A DNA stretch of 64,000 nt. It comes from Pelobacter seleniigenes DSM 18267. GTDB lineage: Bacteria > Desulfobacterota > Desulfuromonadia > Desulfuromonadales > Geopsychrobacteraceae. The translations under genes were made by a program, and so were the position numbers. Under the pieces are notes generated by a model. The model saw nothing but the letters and a program-made list of their open reading frames with translations, did no database searches and was not told the DNA's origin. Shown piece by piece: positions 55,361 through 64,000 of this stretch (position 1 is its first letter; every line of letters begins with the position of its first letter). The stretch spans positions 406,894-470,893 of the forward strand of contig NZ_JOMG01000005.1 in the NCBI RefSeq assembly GCF_000711225.1, given 5' to 3'.

Positions 55361-55612
55361 ATGATCGGATTGCAGATTAAAGACAGAATGCATTGGGATG
55401 ACCAGATTTCCGCTGAACTGGGGAAACAATTCGAGATTATCGACAGTACCGACGATCTGCTGATTTTTCAGGAAGGCTACTCCCATAAAACCATCCGGGA
55501 TCTTGTCGATCATCTCCCCCCGACCGCTTATGAGATCATGGAGTTGAACAAGGTTCCGGAAGCGGAATGCGAATTCAAGTGCGACTCCGGCATCTGCTAC
55601 CACAGAAAATAG
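55361..55612 (+). CDS. small Cys-rich hypothetical protein
   Basis: 83 aa from the ATG at 55361 with AAGGAG upstream. The N-terminal part is acidic alpha/beta, and the C-terminus has three closely spaced Cys (CEFKCDSGICYHRK), which may bind metal. No family recognised. A strong terminator follows 60 bp later, supporting a real, single-gene transcript. Confidence 0.65.
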   Translation: MIGLQIKDRMHWDDQISAELGKQFEIIDSTDDLLIFQEGYSHKTIRDLVDHLPPTAYEIMELNKVPEAECEFKCDSGICYHRK

Positions 55613-55671
55613 CCCCCTCTCAGCGGTTGCGGGAAAAATTCGCCCGCAGCACCTGACGACAGCTCTTCCAG

Positions 55672-55715
55672 ACAACGGCCACCGGCTTCACCCCGGCGGC
55701 CGTTGTGTTTTTTTG
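55672..55715 (+). terminator. rho-independent terminator
   Basis: Stem ACAACGGCCACCGG pairs with CCGGCGGCCGTTGT (one G·U-type mismatch) around CTTCACC, then GTTTTTTTG. It ends the small Cys-rich gene. The remainder of the gap to lexA (55716–56151) is mostly repeat A and C sequence. Confidence 0.85.
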
Positions 55716-55845
55716 AAGACCACCTTCCCTCTTGACTTACGCAAAACTTACGCATACCCTTAAAACCAAGACAACCAGCCTAGCCATGGGCGATCACAAT
55801 CAATGACACCTTTCTAAATTATTGATTGTATAAGGTGGAGGACAT

Positions 55846-56040
55846 TGCAGAATGGCGCTTGTTTAAGAGTCGATGGCAGCAAAACCGGGACTGTCCCCGT
55901 ACGGGGGCTGTCCCAGGTCTTTGCGGTGCGAACCACGACAGTTTCATGGCTCGCAAACTCTTGGGACAGCCCCCGATGACCCTGGGGACAGTCCCGAGTT
56001 TACTGCAAAGCTGCTTAAACGAGCGCCATTCAGGACAGTG
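55846..56040 (-). repeat. dispersed repeat A (MITE-like), copy 2, inverted
   Basis: The reverse complement is nearly identical to 35051–35240 over about 190 bp. Its ends are an inverted repeat (GAATGGCGCT.GTTTAAG at each side), a MITE-like structure without a gene. It lies about 110 bp before lexA. Confidence 0.8.
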
Positions 56041-56054
56041 CATTTTTCTCCACC

Positions 56055-56088
56055 GGGCTTGAAAAAGGCCAGGGATGGACTTTTTCAA
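56055..56088 (+). repeat. dispersed repeat C, copy 2
   Basis: GGGCTTGAAAAAGGCCAGGG followed by ATGGACTTTTT matches 31917–31954 with small differences. It directly follows repeat A copy 2, about 65 bp before lexA. Confidence 0.6.
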
Positions 56089-56151
56089 TAACCTGATAGG
56101 CTCGGCAGTCCGGGATCAAGTCCTGCACAAGCGCAACCAAGGAGAACTGCG

Positions 56152-56754
56152 ATGAGTCCGCTAACCCCCAAACAAAAAGCCGTTTACGACTATATTCTTG
56201 AATTTACCGAGCAGCACGGCTACCCGCCTTCCCAGCAGGAAATCGCCCGGGCCTTCGGCTGGAGCTCACTGGGAACGGTGCAAAATTATCTGGTCCGACT
56301 GCAACGAGAAGGCGTCCTGAGCAAAGACTTGAACGCCCGGCGTGGCCTGAAAACCCTGCAGTCGCAAAGTTCGGGGATCGAACTGCCTCTGGTCGGCCGA
56401 GTCGCTGCGGGCAAGCCGATTGAGGCCGTCACCACCCCGGACAGCATCGAAGTGCCGCCGTCGATGGTCGGCAGCGGGGAAAATTTTGTGCTCAGGGTCC
56501 AGGGCGATTCCATGATCGGCGACGGCATTCTGGATGGCGATTATGTCGTGGTCCGCAAACAGCCCCAGGCCCATTCCGGGCAGACCGTAGTGGCGCTGAT
56601 CGACGGCGAAGCCACAGTCAAACGCCTGTTGCACCGGGAGACGCAGATCGAACTGCACCCGGCCAACCCGGCCATGGAAATGCTGGTTATTCAACCCGGC
56701 CAGGAGTTCAGTATCGAAGGTGTCGTGGTCGGGGTCATCCGTCATTGTCGCTGA
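56152..56754 (+). CDS. lexA: SOS repressor LexA
   Basis: 200 aa. Winged HTH (PPSQQEIARAFGWSSLGTVQNYLVRLQREG), cleavage site Ala86–Gly87 (RVAAGKP), Ser120 (GDSMIGDGI) and Lys157 (EATVKRLL). RecA-stimulated self-cleavage releases SOS genes. It is the first gene of a tight operon with an ImuB-like polymerase and DnaE2 (1-base and ATGA overlaps), so it controls inducible mutagenesis. I could not identify a LexA operator with confidence. Confidence 0.95.
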   Translation: MSPLTPKQKAVYDYILEFTEQHGYPPSQQEIARAFGWSSLGTVQNYLVRLQREGVLSKDLNARRGLKTLQSQSSGIELPLVGRVAAGKPIEAVTTPDSIEVPPSMVGSGENFVLRVQGDSMIGDGILDGDYVVVRKQPQAHSGQTVVALIDGEATVKRLLHRETQIELHPANPAMEMLVIQPGQEFSIEGVVVGVIRHCR

Positions 56755-57920
56755 TGGAAAGGGATATTCTCCACCTGACCGTTCCCGCCTATGCCGTTGC
56801 CGTTGCCCGGGTGGCGGACCCCGCCTTACGCGGCCGACCGGTGGCGATTGCACCGGGACTGTCCGACCGAGCCATTATCAGCTCGGTCTCGGCCGAAGCC
56901 GGCCGCGACGGAGTCCTGGCCGGGATGAGCGTCCGCCAGGGCCGCCGCCTCTGCCCGGCGCTGCTCACCCTGCCGCCCAACCCGCAGCTGCTGGGTCGCG
57001 CCGACCGAGCCCTGCAAAAACTGGCCGGGCAGTATTCGCCGCTGGTGGAAAACCAGCCGGCGGGACGCCTGTTCCTTGATCTGACCGGCTCGCGCCGCCT
57101 GCTGGGGCCGGGTCGGGATATCGCCATGCGCCTGGAACGCGAACTGGAAACCCAACTGCGGCTGGTCGCAACCCTGGGCGTTGCCGGCAACAAACTGGTT
57201 TCCAAAATCGCCGCAGAATACCTGGAGCGACCCGGCGTCTGCGATATTCTGCGCGGGTCCGAACAAACCTTTATCGCCCCGCTGCCGGTCCGGGTACTGC
57301 CGGGCATCGGCAATGTCCGCGAACAGCTGCTGCTGCGCGAGCTCAACCTGCGCCGGGTCAGTGAATTGGCGGCATTGCAGCTCCCTCAACTGCGCCTGGT
57401 CTTCGGTCCCTTTGCCCCGCTCGTGCGGCAACGCGCCCTGGGCCAGGATCTGACGCCGGTGCTGCCGCCCCGGAGAAGCCCGGAGATCAGCGCCGAAAGC
57501 TACTTAAACCGCGCCGAAAACGACGCCGGCATACTCCAGGCCGAACTCTGCCGGCTGGTCGAGGACTGCGGCCTGCGCTTGCGACGGCTCGGTCGCGCCT
57601 GTGCCGAACTGCAGCTGACCATCCATTATGCCGACGGCAGGCAACAGAGCCGCACCCAACAACTGCGTCAGGCACAAAATCACGACCTGCTCCTCTATCA
57701 GGCTGCAGCTGAACTTTTTGCCACGCTGAACAACCGGCGAACCCGCCTCAAGGGGCTCAAACTGAGCTGCCGGCAATTGGAAAATTCCGGCCAGCAGGGA
57801 CACCTGTTTGCCGCTTCGAGTCCGGCGCCGCGCCAGCAGGCGCTGCAACAGGCCCTCGACCGGATTCGCAGCAAATACGGCATGCGCAGCATTTGTTCAG
57901 GACGGACTCTGGCTGTATGA
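56754..57920 (+). CDS. imuB: ImuB-like Y-family polymerase homologue, catalytic residues lost
   Basis: 388 aa from the ATG at 56754. Overall Y-family layout (N-terminal …LHLTVPAYAVAVARVADPALRGRPVAI, RLFLDLTGSRRLLG, NKLVSKIAAEY, PVRVLPGIGNVREQLLLREL). But the first catalytic Asp is Thr9, the following Asp is Pro11, and the Asp-Glu pair of the active site is replaced by Gly-Arg just before LFLDLT. This is what defines ImuB, a scaffold for DnaE2. It is shorter than many ImuB proteins (about 500 aa). The overlap with dnaE2 supports joint action. Confidence 0.85.
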   Translation: MERDILHLTVPAYAVAVARVADPALRGRPVAIAPGLSDRAIISSVSAEAGRDGVLAGMSVRQGRRLCPALLTLPPNPQLLGRADRALQKLAGQYSPLVENQPAGRLFLDLTGSRRLLGPGRDIAMRLERELETQLRLVATLGVAGNKLVSKIAAEYLERPGVCDILRGSEQTFIAPLPVRVLPGIGNVREQLLLRELNLRRVSELAALQLPQLRLVFGPFAPLVRQRALGQDLTPVLPPRRSPEISAESYLNRAENDAGILQAELCRLVEDCGLRLRRLGRACAELQLTIHYADGRQQSRTQQLRQAQNHDLLLYQAAAELFATLNNRRTRLKGLKLSCRQLENSGQQGHLFAASSPAPRQQALQQALDRIRSKYGMRSICSGRTLAV

Positions 57921-60900
57921 ACCCGCTCAACTATGTTCCCCTCCATGTCCATTCCTGCTTTTCCCCGCAATGGGGGGTTCGCAAACTCGACGATATCTGC
58001 CGAACGGCCCGGGCAGCGGGTCTCTCGGCCCTGGCCCTGACCGACCGCAACGGGTTGTACGGCATCCCCCATTTTCTCGATTGCGCCCGCCGCCACGGCC
58101 TGCAGCCGATCATCGGCAGCGAGGCGGTCCACCAGGGGCAGCGCGCCATTCTGCTGGTTCGGGACAGTGACGGCTACGCCAACCTCTGCCGGCTGCTCTC
58201 CGACCTGCATTGTGCTAACAACTTCGTGCTGGCCGATAGTCTGCAACGTTACCGGCGCGGCCTGACCGTGCTCAGCGACGATGAACAGGTTCTGCGTCCG
58301 CTGCGTCGCCAATCCCGCGAGCATCTGTTTGTCGAGCTGTCCCCCGGCCACCGGATGCACCAGGCTCTGCAGCTCTCCAAAAGTCTGGCGCTGCCGCAGG
58401 TCGCCACCAGCCGGGCCGTTCTCATCGACGCGGCCGACTATGAAATCCATCGGCTGCTGCGCGCGATCGCTCTCAACACCACCTTCAGTCAGTTGCCCAC
58501 CGCCGCAACCGCCGCGGACTGCGACCGCCTGCTCTCCCCCACCACTATGGCCGGTTATTTCCCACACTGCCCGCAGGCCCTCGAAAATACTTTAAAGATT
58601 GCCGAATCCTGCTGTTTCCAAGGGGATTTCTCGCTGGTCTTTCCGGCCTTTCGCGAACACAGCGAGACCGAAGCCTATGCCCTGCTCGAAGCGCGGACCC
58701 GGACCGGTGCGGCCTGGCGCTACGGTCAGATCGACGCCAACGTTGAAGAACGGCTGCAGAAAGAGTTGCGGCTGATCCGTACTAAAGGCTTTGCCCATTA
58801 TTTCCTGGTGGTCGAAGAGCTTGTCAAGCAGTCCCCCCGCACTTGCGGCCGCGGTAGCGCGGCCGCCTCCCTGGTTGCCTATTGCCTGGGGATTACCCAT
58901 GTCGATCCCATTGCCTACAACCTGTTTTTCGAGCGCTTCCTCAACGAAGGGCGCCTGGATCCGCCCGATATCGACATCGATTTTCCCTGGGACGAGCGCG
59001 ACGCGATCCTCGACTTCGCCTTCGCCCGTTACGGTGCTGGCCGCGCCGCCATGGTCGCCAACCAGATCGGCTTTCGCGGCCGCTCGGCGATCCGTGAGGT
59101 GGCCAAAGTCTTCGGCTTGCCCGATGCCGAGATCAAGACCCTGACCGAACGGATCTCCGATTATTGGAAAGCGGACCAGACCGCCGCCGCGGTTGCCGGT
59201 CATCCACTGTTCAACGGCGAATCCTTCAGCAGCGACTGGCTGGAGATTCTGCGTCTGGCCCGCTGTCTGGACGGCCAGTTGCGTCACCTCTCCCTGCACT
59301 GCGGCGGGCTGGTCATTGTCCCGGATGAAATCCGCCGTTACGTTCCGGTGGAAAACTCCGCCAAGGGATTGCCGGTTATTCAGTGGGAGAAGGATCAAGC
59401 CGAAAACAGCGGTCTGGTCAAGATCGATATCCTCGGCAATCGGTCCCTGGCCGTCATTCGCGATGCTCTGGCCGCGGTCAAGCAGAACACCGGTCGCAGC
59501 ATCGATTACGCCACCTGGCAACCGCTGGCCGATGAAAAAACCCGCCGATTGCTGCGCAGCGGGGAGACCATGGGCTGTTTTTACATTGAGTCACCGGCCA
59601 CCCGGTTGCTGCTCAAACGCATGTGGCGCAACAATCCCAATGAAGCCAACTGCGACCTGTTCGATCATCTGGTGATGGCGTCTTCGATCATCCGCCCGGC
59701 CGCCAACCGCTTCATCCTGGAATTCCTCGCCCGCATGCACGGAGCACCCTGGACCCACCTGCATCCGTTGCTGAGCGAGGCGCTGGGGGAAACCTACGGC
59801 ATCGCCATCTACCAGGAGCAGATCACCCAGGTCGCCATGGCCCTGGCCGGCTTTTCCGCCTTTGACGGTGATCAACTGCGCAAAATCATCAGCAAAAAGG
59901 ATAAACGGCAGAAACTGGCGGACTACCGGCGCCAGTTTCAACACGGGGCGCAGGACCGCGGGGTCAGTCTGGAGGTGGTCGATGCCCTCTGGGAGCAGAT
60001 TCTCTCCTTTGCCGGCTATTCGTTCTGCAAGCCCCACTCGGCATCCTATGCCTTGGTCAGCTGCAAGTCGGCTTATCTCAAAGCCCATTACCCGGCCGAG
60101 TTCATGGCCGCCGTGATCTCCAACCGGGGCGGCTTTTATTCCCCGGCGGCCTATATCTCCGAGGCCCGCCGCATGCACCTGGAGATCCTGCCGCCGGACA
60201 TCAACCGCAGCACCGCCCATTACTACGGCCGGCGCCGCAGCCTGCGGGTCGGGCTGATGCAGATTGGCGGCCTCAGCCAGGCCGCCCTGAACACCTTACT
60301 GAAGGAGCGTCAGACACAGGGGGATTTTGTGGATTTTCAGGATTTCCTCGGCCGGGTGGCCATCGACCCGGCTGATATCCGCCTGCTGATCAAAGCCGGC
60401 TGTTTCGACGAACTGGAAGGGAAACAGCGCCGCCCGGCGTTGCTCTGGGAACTGCTCGCCCACCGCCGGACCGCTGCGACCGCGCAGGCCAGCCTGTTTG
60501 CCGCGCCGTCCCCGCCCCTTCCAATGCCGCCACCCTATGACGAGAAAACCGTCCTTGAGCAGGAGCAGGAAGCCCTCGGCATGCTGGTCTCCATCCATCC
60601 GCTGGTGCTCTACCGGTCCCGGCTGGCGCGCCTCAACCCGGTCGACTCCAGTATGATGCTGCGCTGGACCGGCCGCCATGTCACCATGATCGGCTGGTGG
60701 GTCACGGGCAAAACCGTCCAGGATAAAAACGGCCGACCCATGGAGTTTGTCTCTTTTGAAGACCAGAGCGGCATCTATGACGCCACGTTCTTTCCGCAGG
60801 CCTATGCCCGCTTCTGTCGCAAGCTGACCAGGCGGCGCCCCTATGTGCTGAAAGGAAAGGTTGAAGAGGAGTTCGGCGTCCCCACCCTGACCGTGACCTG

Positions 60901-60970
60901 GATCGGTTTTTTGGAGGAAGTACCGGCAAAACCATCCGACCGCTCCGGAAAAGACCTACAATCAATGTAG
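57917..60970 (+). CDS. dnaE2: error-prone DNA polymerase III alpha subunit DnaE2
   Basis: About 1017 aa from the ATG at 57917, coupled to imuB by ATGA. PHP domain at the start (VPLHVHSCFSPQWGVRKL), polymerase core with the catalytic Asp pair in PPDIDIDFPWDERD, and a C-terminal OB fold. Length, start and linkage to lexA/imuB fit DnaE2 rather than the replicative DnaE. It performs SOS mutagenic translesion synthesis. No imuA gene is present in the operon. Confidence 0.93.
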   Translation: MNPLNYVPLHVHSCFSPQWGVRKLDDICRTARAAGLSALALTDRNGLYGIPHFLDCARRHGLQPIIGSEAVHQGQRAILLVRDSDGYANLCRLLSDLHCANNFVLADSLQRYRRGLTVLSDDEQVLRPLRRQSREHLFVELSPGHRMHQALQLSKSLALPQVATSRAVLIDAADYEIHRLLRAIALNTTFSQLPTAATAADCDRLLSPTTMAGYFPHCPQALENTLKIAESCCFQGDFSLVFPAFREHSETEAYALLEARTRTGAAWRYGQIDANVEERLQKELRLIRTKGFAHYFLVVEELVKQSPRTCGRGSAAASLVAYCLGITHVDPIAYNLFFERFLNEGRLDPPDIDIDFPWDERDAILDFAFARYGAGRAAMVANQIGFRGRSAIREVAKVFGLPDAEIKTLTERISDYWKADQTAAAVAGHPLFNGESFSSDWLEILRLARCLDGQLRHLSLHCGGLVIVPDEIRRYVPVENSAKGLPVIQWEKDQAENSGLVKIDILGNRSLAVIRDALAAVKQNTGRSIDYATWQPLADEKTRRLLRSGETMGCFYIESPATRLLLKRMWRNNPNEANCDLFDHLVMASSIIRPAANRFILEFLARMHGAPWTHLHPLLSEALGETYGIAIYQEQITQVAMALAGFSAFDGDQLRKIISKKDKRQKLADYRRQFQHGAQDRGVSLEVVDALWEQILSFAGYSFCKPHSASYALVSCKSAYLKAHYPAEFMAAVISNRGGFYSPAAYISEARRMHLEILPPDINRSTAHYYGRRRSLRVGLMQIGGLSQAALNTLLKERQTQGDFVDFQDFLGRVAIDPADIRLLIKAGCFDELEGKQRRPALLWELLAHRRTAATAQASLFAAPSPPLPMPPPYDEKTVLEQEQEALGMLVSIHPLVLYRSRLARLNPVDSSMMLRWTGRHVTMIGWWVTGKTVQDKNGRPMEFVSFEDQSGIYDATFFPQAYARFCRKLTRRRPYVLKGKVEEEFGVPTLTVTWIGFLEEVPAKPSDRSGKDLQSM

Positions 60971-61021
60971 AAACAGTGTTACAATCTCCAAAACAGCGTC
61001 TCAACATATTGAGATTAGTTG

Positions 61022-61190
61022 TCATCCGGAAACTTTGGATGGCAATCAAGAAGTTTTCAGATTGGAAACGAGCAGTTTTCCGTTGTGGCAAGAAAATCAA
61101 GGGCTTGCGCGGAGGCGTATATCGATACGCCGCACAAGGAAGTCCGTAGATTGACGTCGCTACAACGGAAAAAGCGCCGTTTCCGGATGA
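61022..61190 (+). repeat. dispersed repeat B (MITE-like), copy 1
   Basis: 169 bp with perfect 12-bp terminal inverted repeats, TCATCCGGAAAC (61022–61033) and GTTTCCGGATGA (61179–61190). The interior (…TTTTCAGATTGGAAACGAGC…) recurs at 62507–62672. It carries no gene, so it would need a transposase in trans. It fills most of the gap 60971–61369. Confidence 0.8.
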
Positions 61191-61369
61191 AAACGAGATA
61201 ATATCGCTTTTCAATCCCTTAACAGACTTTTAAACAACAACCGACCGCTGAATCGCTTCATCCGCACTCCGGCACCTCGGTCATGCGGAGGTCGCTTCGC
61301 CACAATCGCTGCACCGGTCCCGGAAATAACCTGTTTCCAAACCGGCCAGCCCTGATCGACGGAGCAGTT

Positions 61370-62305
61370 ATGGTTCGGAACAGCCGGAAAACCTTTTTAA
61401 GAGCAGCATTGGCCATATTACTGACCATCCTGCTGACAGCCTGCGCTGCGCCGAACCAGACCCGCCCCCAGGTTCATTTTGACGGCAACAACACCCAGGT
61501 GATCACCCTGACCCCCTATTATCTGCCCGACCCGCAGGAACAACGAGGCGATCATGCCTGGCAGCTGACCCTGAAGGTCTCCGACGGCAAACCCTACTTT
61601 GGCCTGATCAAGGCCCACAGCTTGCTCATCGATCCGCTGATCGCCTATGTCACCCAGCTTAATCTGCAACCAGGGCAAACGGTCGTCGTCCCCAAAACCC
61701 TGCAGCAGGCCGGCAGCCGGGGGCAAACCACAGTCCAGCTAGCCATAGCCGCCACTGGAGCGCTCAGCGGCAGCCTTGACTATGAAAACTATGCCGACAA
61801 CTGCGGCCTGACCTACAACGCGGCGTTAACCGTCACCGGGCAGCTCGATACAGCAACCGGCCAGCTGGAACTCAACCTCGACTATGCCCGGCTGCCTGCC
61901 CAATTGGAGCAGCGTCGCTTCTTATTAAGCGGACAGTTGCAGCTGACCATGAACGCCTACCAGGGCAAACAGCAGCGTTATCTGGTCCACAGCCGCATGC
62001 TGATCGATGAAGTGAACCAGCGCCAGGTGCAGTTGACAGACGGTCTGTTGAGTTGGGATCTGAGCGGACGCTATCCGGCTTTTTCCATAACCGGCACGGT
62101 GGCTATCCCGGAATTCGGCACCGCCGTAATTGTCACTGACAGCCCGTTGTTGAGCTATGCCAAGGATAGCCCGCCCTTTGACGGGGTATTGATTTTCAAG
62201 GGGGCAGAAGCCAGCTGGCGACGCCTGTATTTTCCGAAATCAACCGATCCGGGGGCTTTTCGCATCGACGGGTCTAACGGAATGAGAACCATGGGGAAAT
62301 TTTAG
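61370..62305 (+). CDS. predicted lipoprotein of unknown function
   Basis: 311 aa from the ATG at 61370 with GGAG upstream. Basic N-terminus, hydrophobic stretch and lipobox LTAC (VRNSRKTFLRAALAILLT then ILLTACAAP) predict a lipoprotein. The mature part is beta-rich with no recognised domain. It is bracketed by repeat B copy 1 and a repeat A/B composite. Confidence 0.75.
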   Translation: MVRNSRKTFLRAALAILLTILLTACAAPNQTRPQVHFDGNNTQVITLTPYYLPDPQEQRGDHAWQLTLKVSDGKPYFGLIKAHSLLIDPLIAYVTQLNLQPGQTVVVPKTLQQAGSRGQTTVQLAIAATGALSGSLDYENYADNCGLTYNAALTVTGQLDTATGQLELNLDYARLPAQLEQRRFLLSGQLQLTMNAYQGKQQRYLVHSRMLIDEVNQRQVQLTDGLLSWDLSGRYPAFSITGTVAIPEFGTAVIVTDSPLLSYAKDSPPFDGVLIFKGAEASWRRLYFPKSTDPGAFRIDGSNGMRTMGKF

Positions 62306-62315
62306 CAGCTGTCCC

Positions 62316-62506
62316 GAATGGTGCTAATTTAAGCACTTTCGTAGCAAACTCGGGACTGTCCCAAGCCCTATCTGGGGCTGTCCCAGATGTTTGCGGCCCT
62401 TGGAACGCTGGCGGTTTGCACCGCGAGTTTGCGAGCCATGAAACTGTCGCGGTTCGCACCGCAAAGACCTGGGACAGCCCCCGGGCGGGGACAGTCCTGG
62501 TTTTGC
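62316..62506 (+). repeat. dispersed repeat A, copy 3, lacking its right end
   Basis: It begins with the repeat A end GAATGGTGCTAATTTAAGC and contains the internal GGGACTGTCCC, GCGAGCCATGAAACTGTCGC and ACCTGGGACAGCCCCC blocks. The right end with AGCGCCATTC is missing; instead the sequence joins repeat B near 62505. Confidence 0.75.
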
Positions 62507-62672
62507 TCGGAGACTCTGGATAGCAATCGTTAAATTTTCAGATTGGAAACGAGCAGTATTTCGTTGTGGCAATAAAATCAAGGGCCTGTGCGGAAATGTA
62601 CAGCGCTACGCCGCACCAGCAAGGCCGCAGATTGACGCCGTGACAGCGGGTAAGTGCCGTGTCCGGATGTAA
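62507..62672 (+). repeat. dispersed repeat B, copy 2, lacking its left end
   Basis: It matches repeat B copy 1 from ACTCTGGATAGCAATC through TTTTCAGATTGGAAACGAGC to GTGTCCGGATGT, with scattered differences. The left terminal repeat is lost at the junction with repeat A copy 3. Confidence 0.75.
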
Positions 62673-62695
62673 ACTAGTCTTAATGAAATGCATTC

Positions 62696-63988
62696 ATGGA
62701 GTCGCTAACTTTGCCATTGTGTCAACGCCCGACCGCCACTGTTTTTTCACCCGGCCCCCTGTCCTGGATCAGGGTCGTGGTCCTGGCCGTGCTGTTGCAC
62801 CTGCTGCTGCCCGCCGCCGTCCGTGCCGCATCACCGCCGTCCGCGCCGAAAGCCAGCGTCTCCCTGGCCGAACTGCTGGAAGCCGCCGCGGTCAACAACC
62901 TGCAGCTGATTTCGGCCGACGCCCAGGTGCAACGCTACAACACCCGGATCGCCCTCATCGACAAACTGAACGAACCGCTGCTGGCCTTTTACTATCTCGA
63001 TTTTCCGGTCGGCAATATCAGTCTTGGCGAGGCGGAGCGGATCAATCAGGCCCAGGCCGGCCCGGCGACCAAGGTCAACACCCGCAGTGTGCGGGGGAAA
63101 ATTCTCACCGGCCGGGACATGATCGAAAACCAGGCGCTCTGGTTCGAGTATCGGGCTGCAGACCTGCGCCTGCAGGTGGTCAGCCAAGTTCGGGAAGCTT
63201 TTTTCAAGCTCTACTTCCTTGACAAAACCATTATCGCCACCGAAAACGGCATCGCCACCCTGGCCGAGCTGACCCAATCGGCCGCTGCCCAGTATGCGGT
63301 GGGAAACATCACCCAGACCGATGTCCTCAACCTGCAGGAGCAGCGCTACCGGCTCAAGGCTGAACTGCTGGAAAAGCAGCAACAACGCCGGGAACTGGCA
63401 ACCCGGCTCAACTACCTGGCGGCGCGGCCGATCACCAGCCCCTCGACCATTTCTGGACAAAGATCTCGGCTATGACGGACCTTGTCCTGCCCCGCTACAC
63501 TGCAATCAACCTGATCTCCGGACTGTTTCAGAATCGCCCGCTGATGAAAGGCTACCAGGCCCTGGGCGCCGTTTCCGGGCCATGCGCGGCATGTCAAAAT
63601 GTATTTCAACCGGGACCTTCAGGACGAAGCTTCCTTTGAAGCCGACAGCGGCTTGCGGGCGATCAAAGCCGAAGGAACCGATTTTTACAATGAGGTGTCA
63701 GCCGCTATTCAAACCACGATGACCGATCTGACCACCAATCGTGAGCTGGCCGACCTTTATGGCCGAGTCCTGATTCCCCAGGCGCGACAACTTTATCAAC
63801 TCAGCCTGGCCGATTTTGAAGTCGGGCGGCGCGACTACCAGGCCCCCCTGACCGCCCTGCTCAGTTTGTTCCGCTATCAGGAAAAATACTACCAGGCCCT
63901 GACCGCCTTTCAGGTCGACATGGCCCGGCTGGAAGGGCTCAGTGGTATCGCTCTGAACACACCGGTCGTTGCAGCGGAAAGATATTGA
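62696..63988 (+). pseudogene. TolC-family outer-membrane efflux protein, frameshifted
   Basis: The first 260 codons (62696–63475) encode a signal-peptide-like start and the first TolC/OEP half (SLAELLEAAAVNNLQLISADAQV…VREAFFKLYFLDKTI…). Near 63425 similarity moves to another frame (PLDHFWTKISAM…LFQNRPLMKGYQAL), then to a third (RAMRGMSK), and returns at 63599 (MYFNRDLQDEASFEAD…DFEVGRRDYQAPLTALLSLFRYQEKYYQAL) to the stop at 63988. At least two frameshifts, and probably a lost central segment, make a full-length product unlikely. A possible next start lies at 63991. Confidence 0.75.
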
Positions 63989-64000
63989 GGATGCCGATAT

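Overview
The window looks like a chromosomal segment of a Gram-negative, anaerobic-type Deltaproteobacterium, probably of the Desulfuromonadales (Desulfuromonas/Pelobacter/Geobacter relatives). This is inferred from the mixture of genes: a PyrR-attenuated pyr operon, a KamA/double ATP-grasp cluster, a lexA–imuB-like–dnaE2 mutagenesis cassette, an M1 peptidase, AzlCD and a small protein resembling a Geobacter-type family. No rRNA, tRNA or CRISPR array was seen.

Region 1 (1–10.3 kb) is an accessory defence island on the + strand. It holds a Sel1-repeat protein cut by the window edge, two small unknowns, a type I restriction–modification pair hsdM/hsdS (no hsdR in the window), an unknown protein, and a tight three-gene cassette. 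That cassette encodes a metallo-beta-lactamase (MBL) fold protein whose tail ends in Gly-Gly, an E2–E1–JAB triple-domain ubiquitin-type conjugation/deconjugation protein, and a patatin-like phospholipase. It resembles type II CBASS in parts (Cap2/Cap3-like enzymes plus a CapV-like effector) but has no CD-NTase; the MBL protein occupies its place. It is bracketed by an imperfect 17-bp inverted repeat and is the best candidate here for an undescribed system.

Region 2 (10.3–16.4 kb) is the transposition module of a Tn7/Tn5053-like element: a divergent serine resolvase, an AT-rich res-like intergenic region, then tnsA, tnsB/tniA, tnsC/tniB and tniQ. TnsA (cut-and-paste) together with a resolvase (cointegrate resolution) is unusual. 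About 120 bp beyond tniQ lies a 28-bp site that closely matches a chromosomal dif site (16402–16429). Gene orientation converges on it, so the element sits at the probable replication terminus. The defence island may be its cargo.

Region 3 (16.5–31.7 kb) is ordinary chromosome, all on the minus strand: lepA–lepB, then pyrR–pyrB–pyrC–carA–carB behind a promoter, a PyrR-binding RNA loop and an attenuator, then greA, a DUF1858 protein, recG and two oxidoreductases.

Region 4 (32–50 kb) contains a polar amino-acid ABC transporter, azlCD, yhbY, an IS200/IS605 insertion between a strong promoter and a four-gene cluster (two ATP-grasp ligases, a GNAT acetyltransferase and a lysine-2,3-aminomutase-like radical SAM enzyme), an M1 peptidase, greB, dgt, rsmD–coaD, a creatininase-family hydrolase, queE–queD and yacG.

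Region 5 (50–64 kb) has lon, an APH/ATPase fusion, small Cys-rich or unknown proteins, the lexA–imuB-like–dnaE2 operon, a lipoprotein flanked by repeats, and a frameshifted TolC-family pseudogene. Three families of dispersed short repeats, two of them MITE-like with terminal inverted repeats, are scattered through the 31–63 kb interval.
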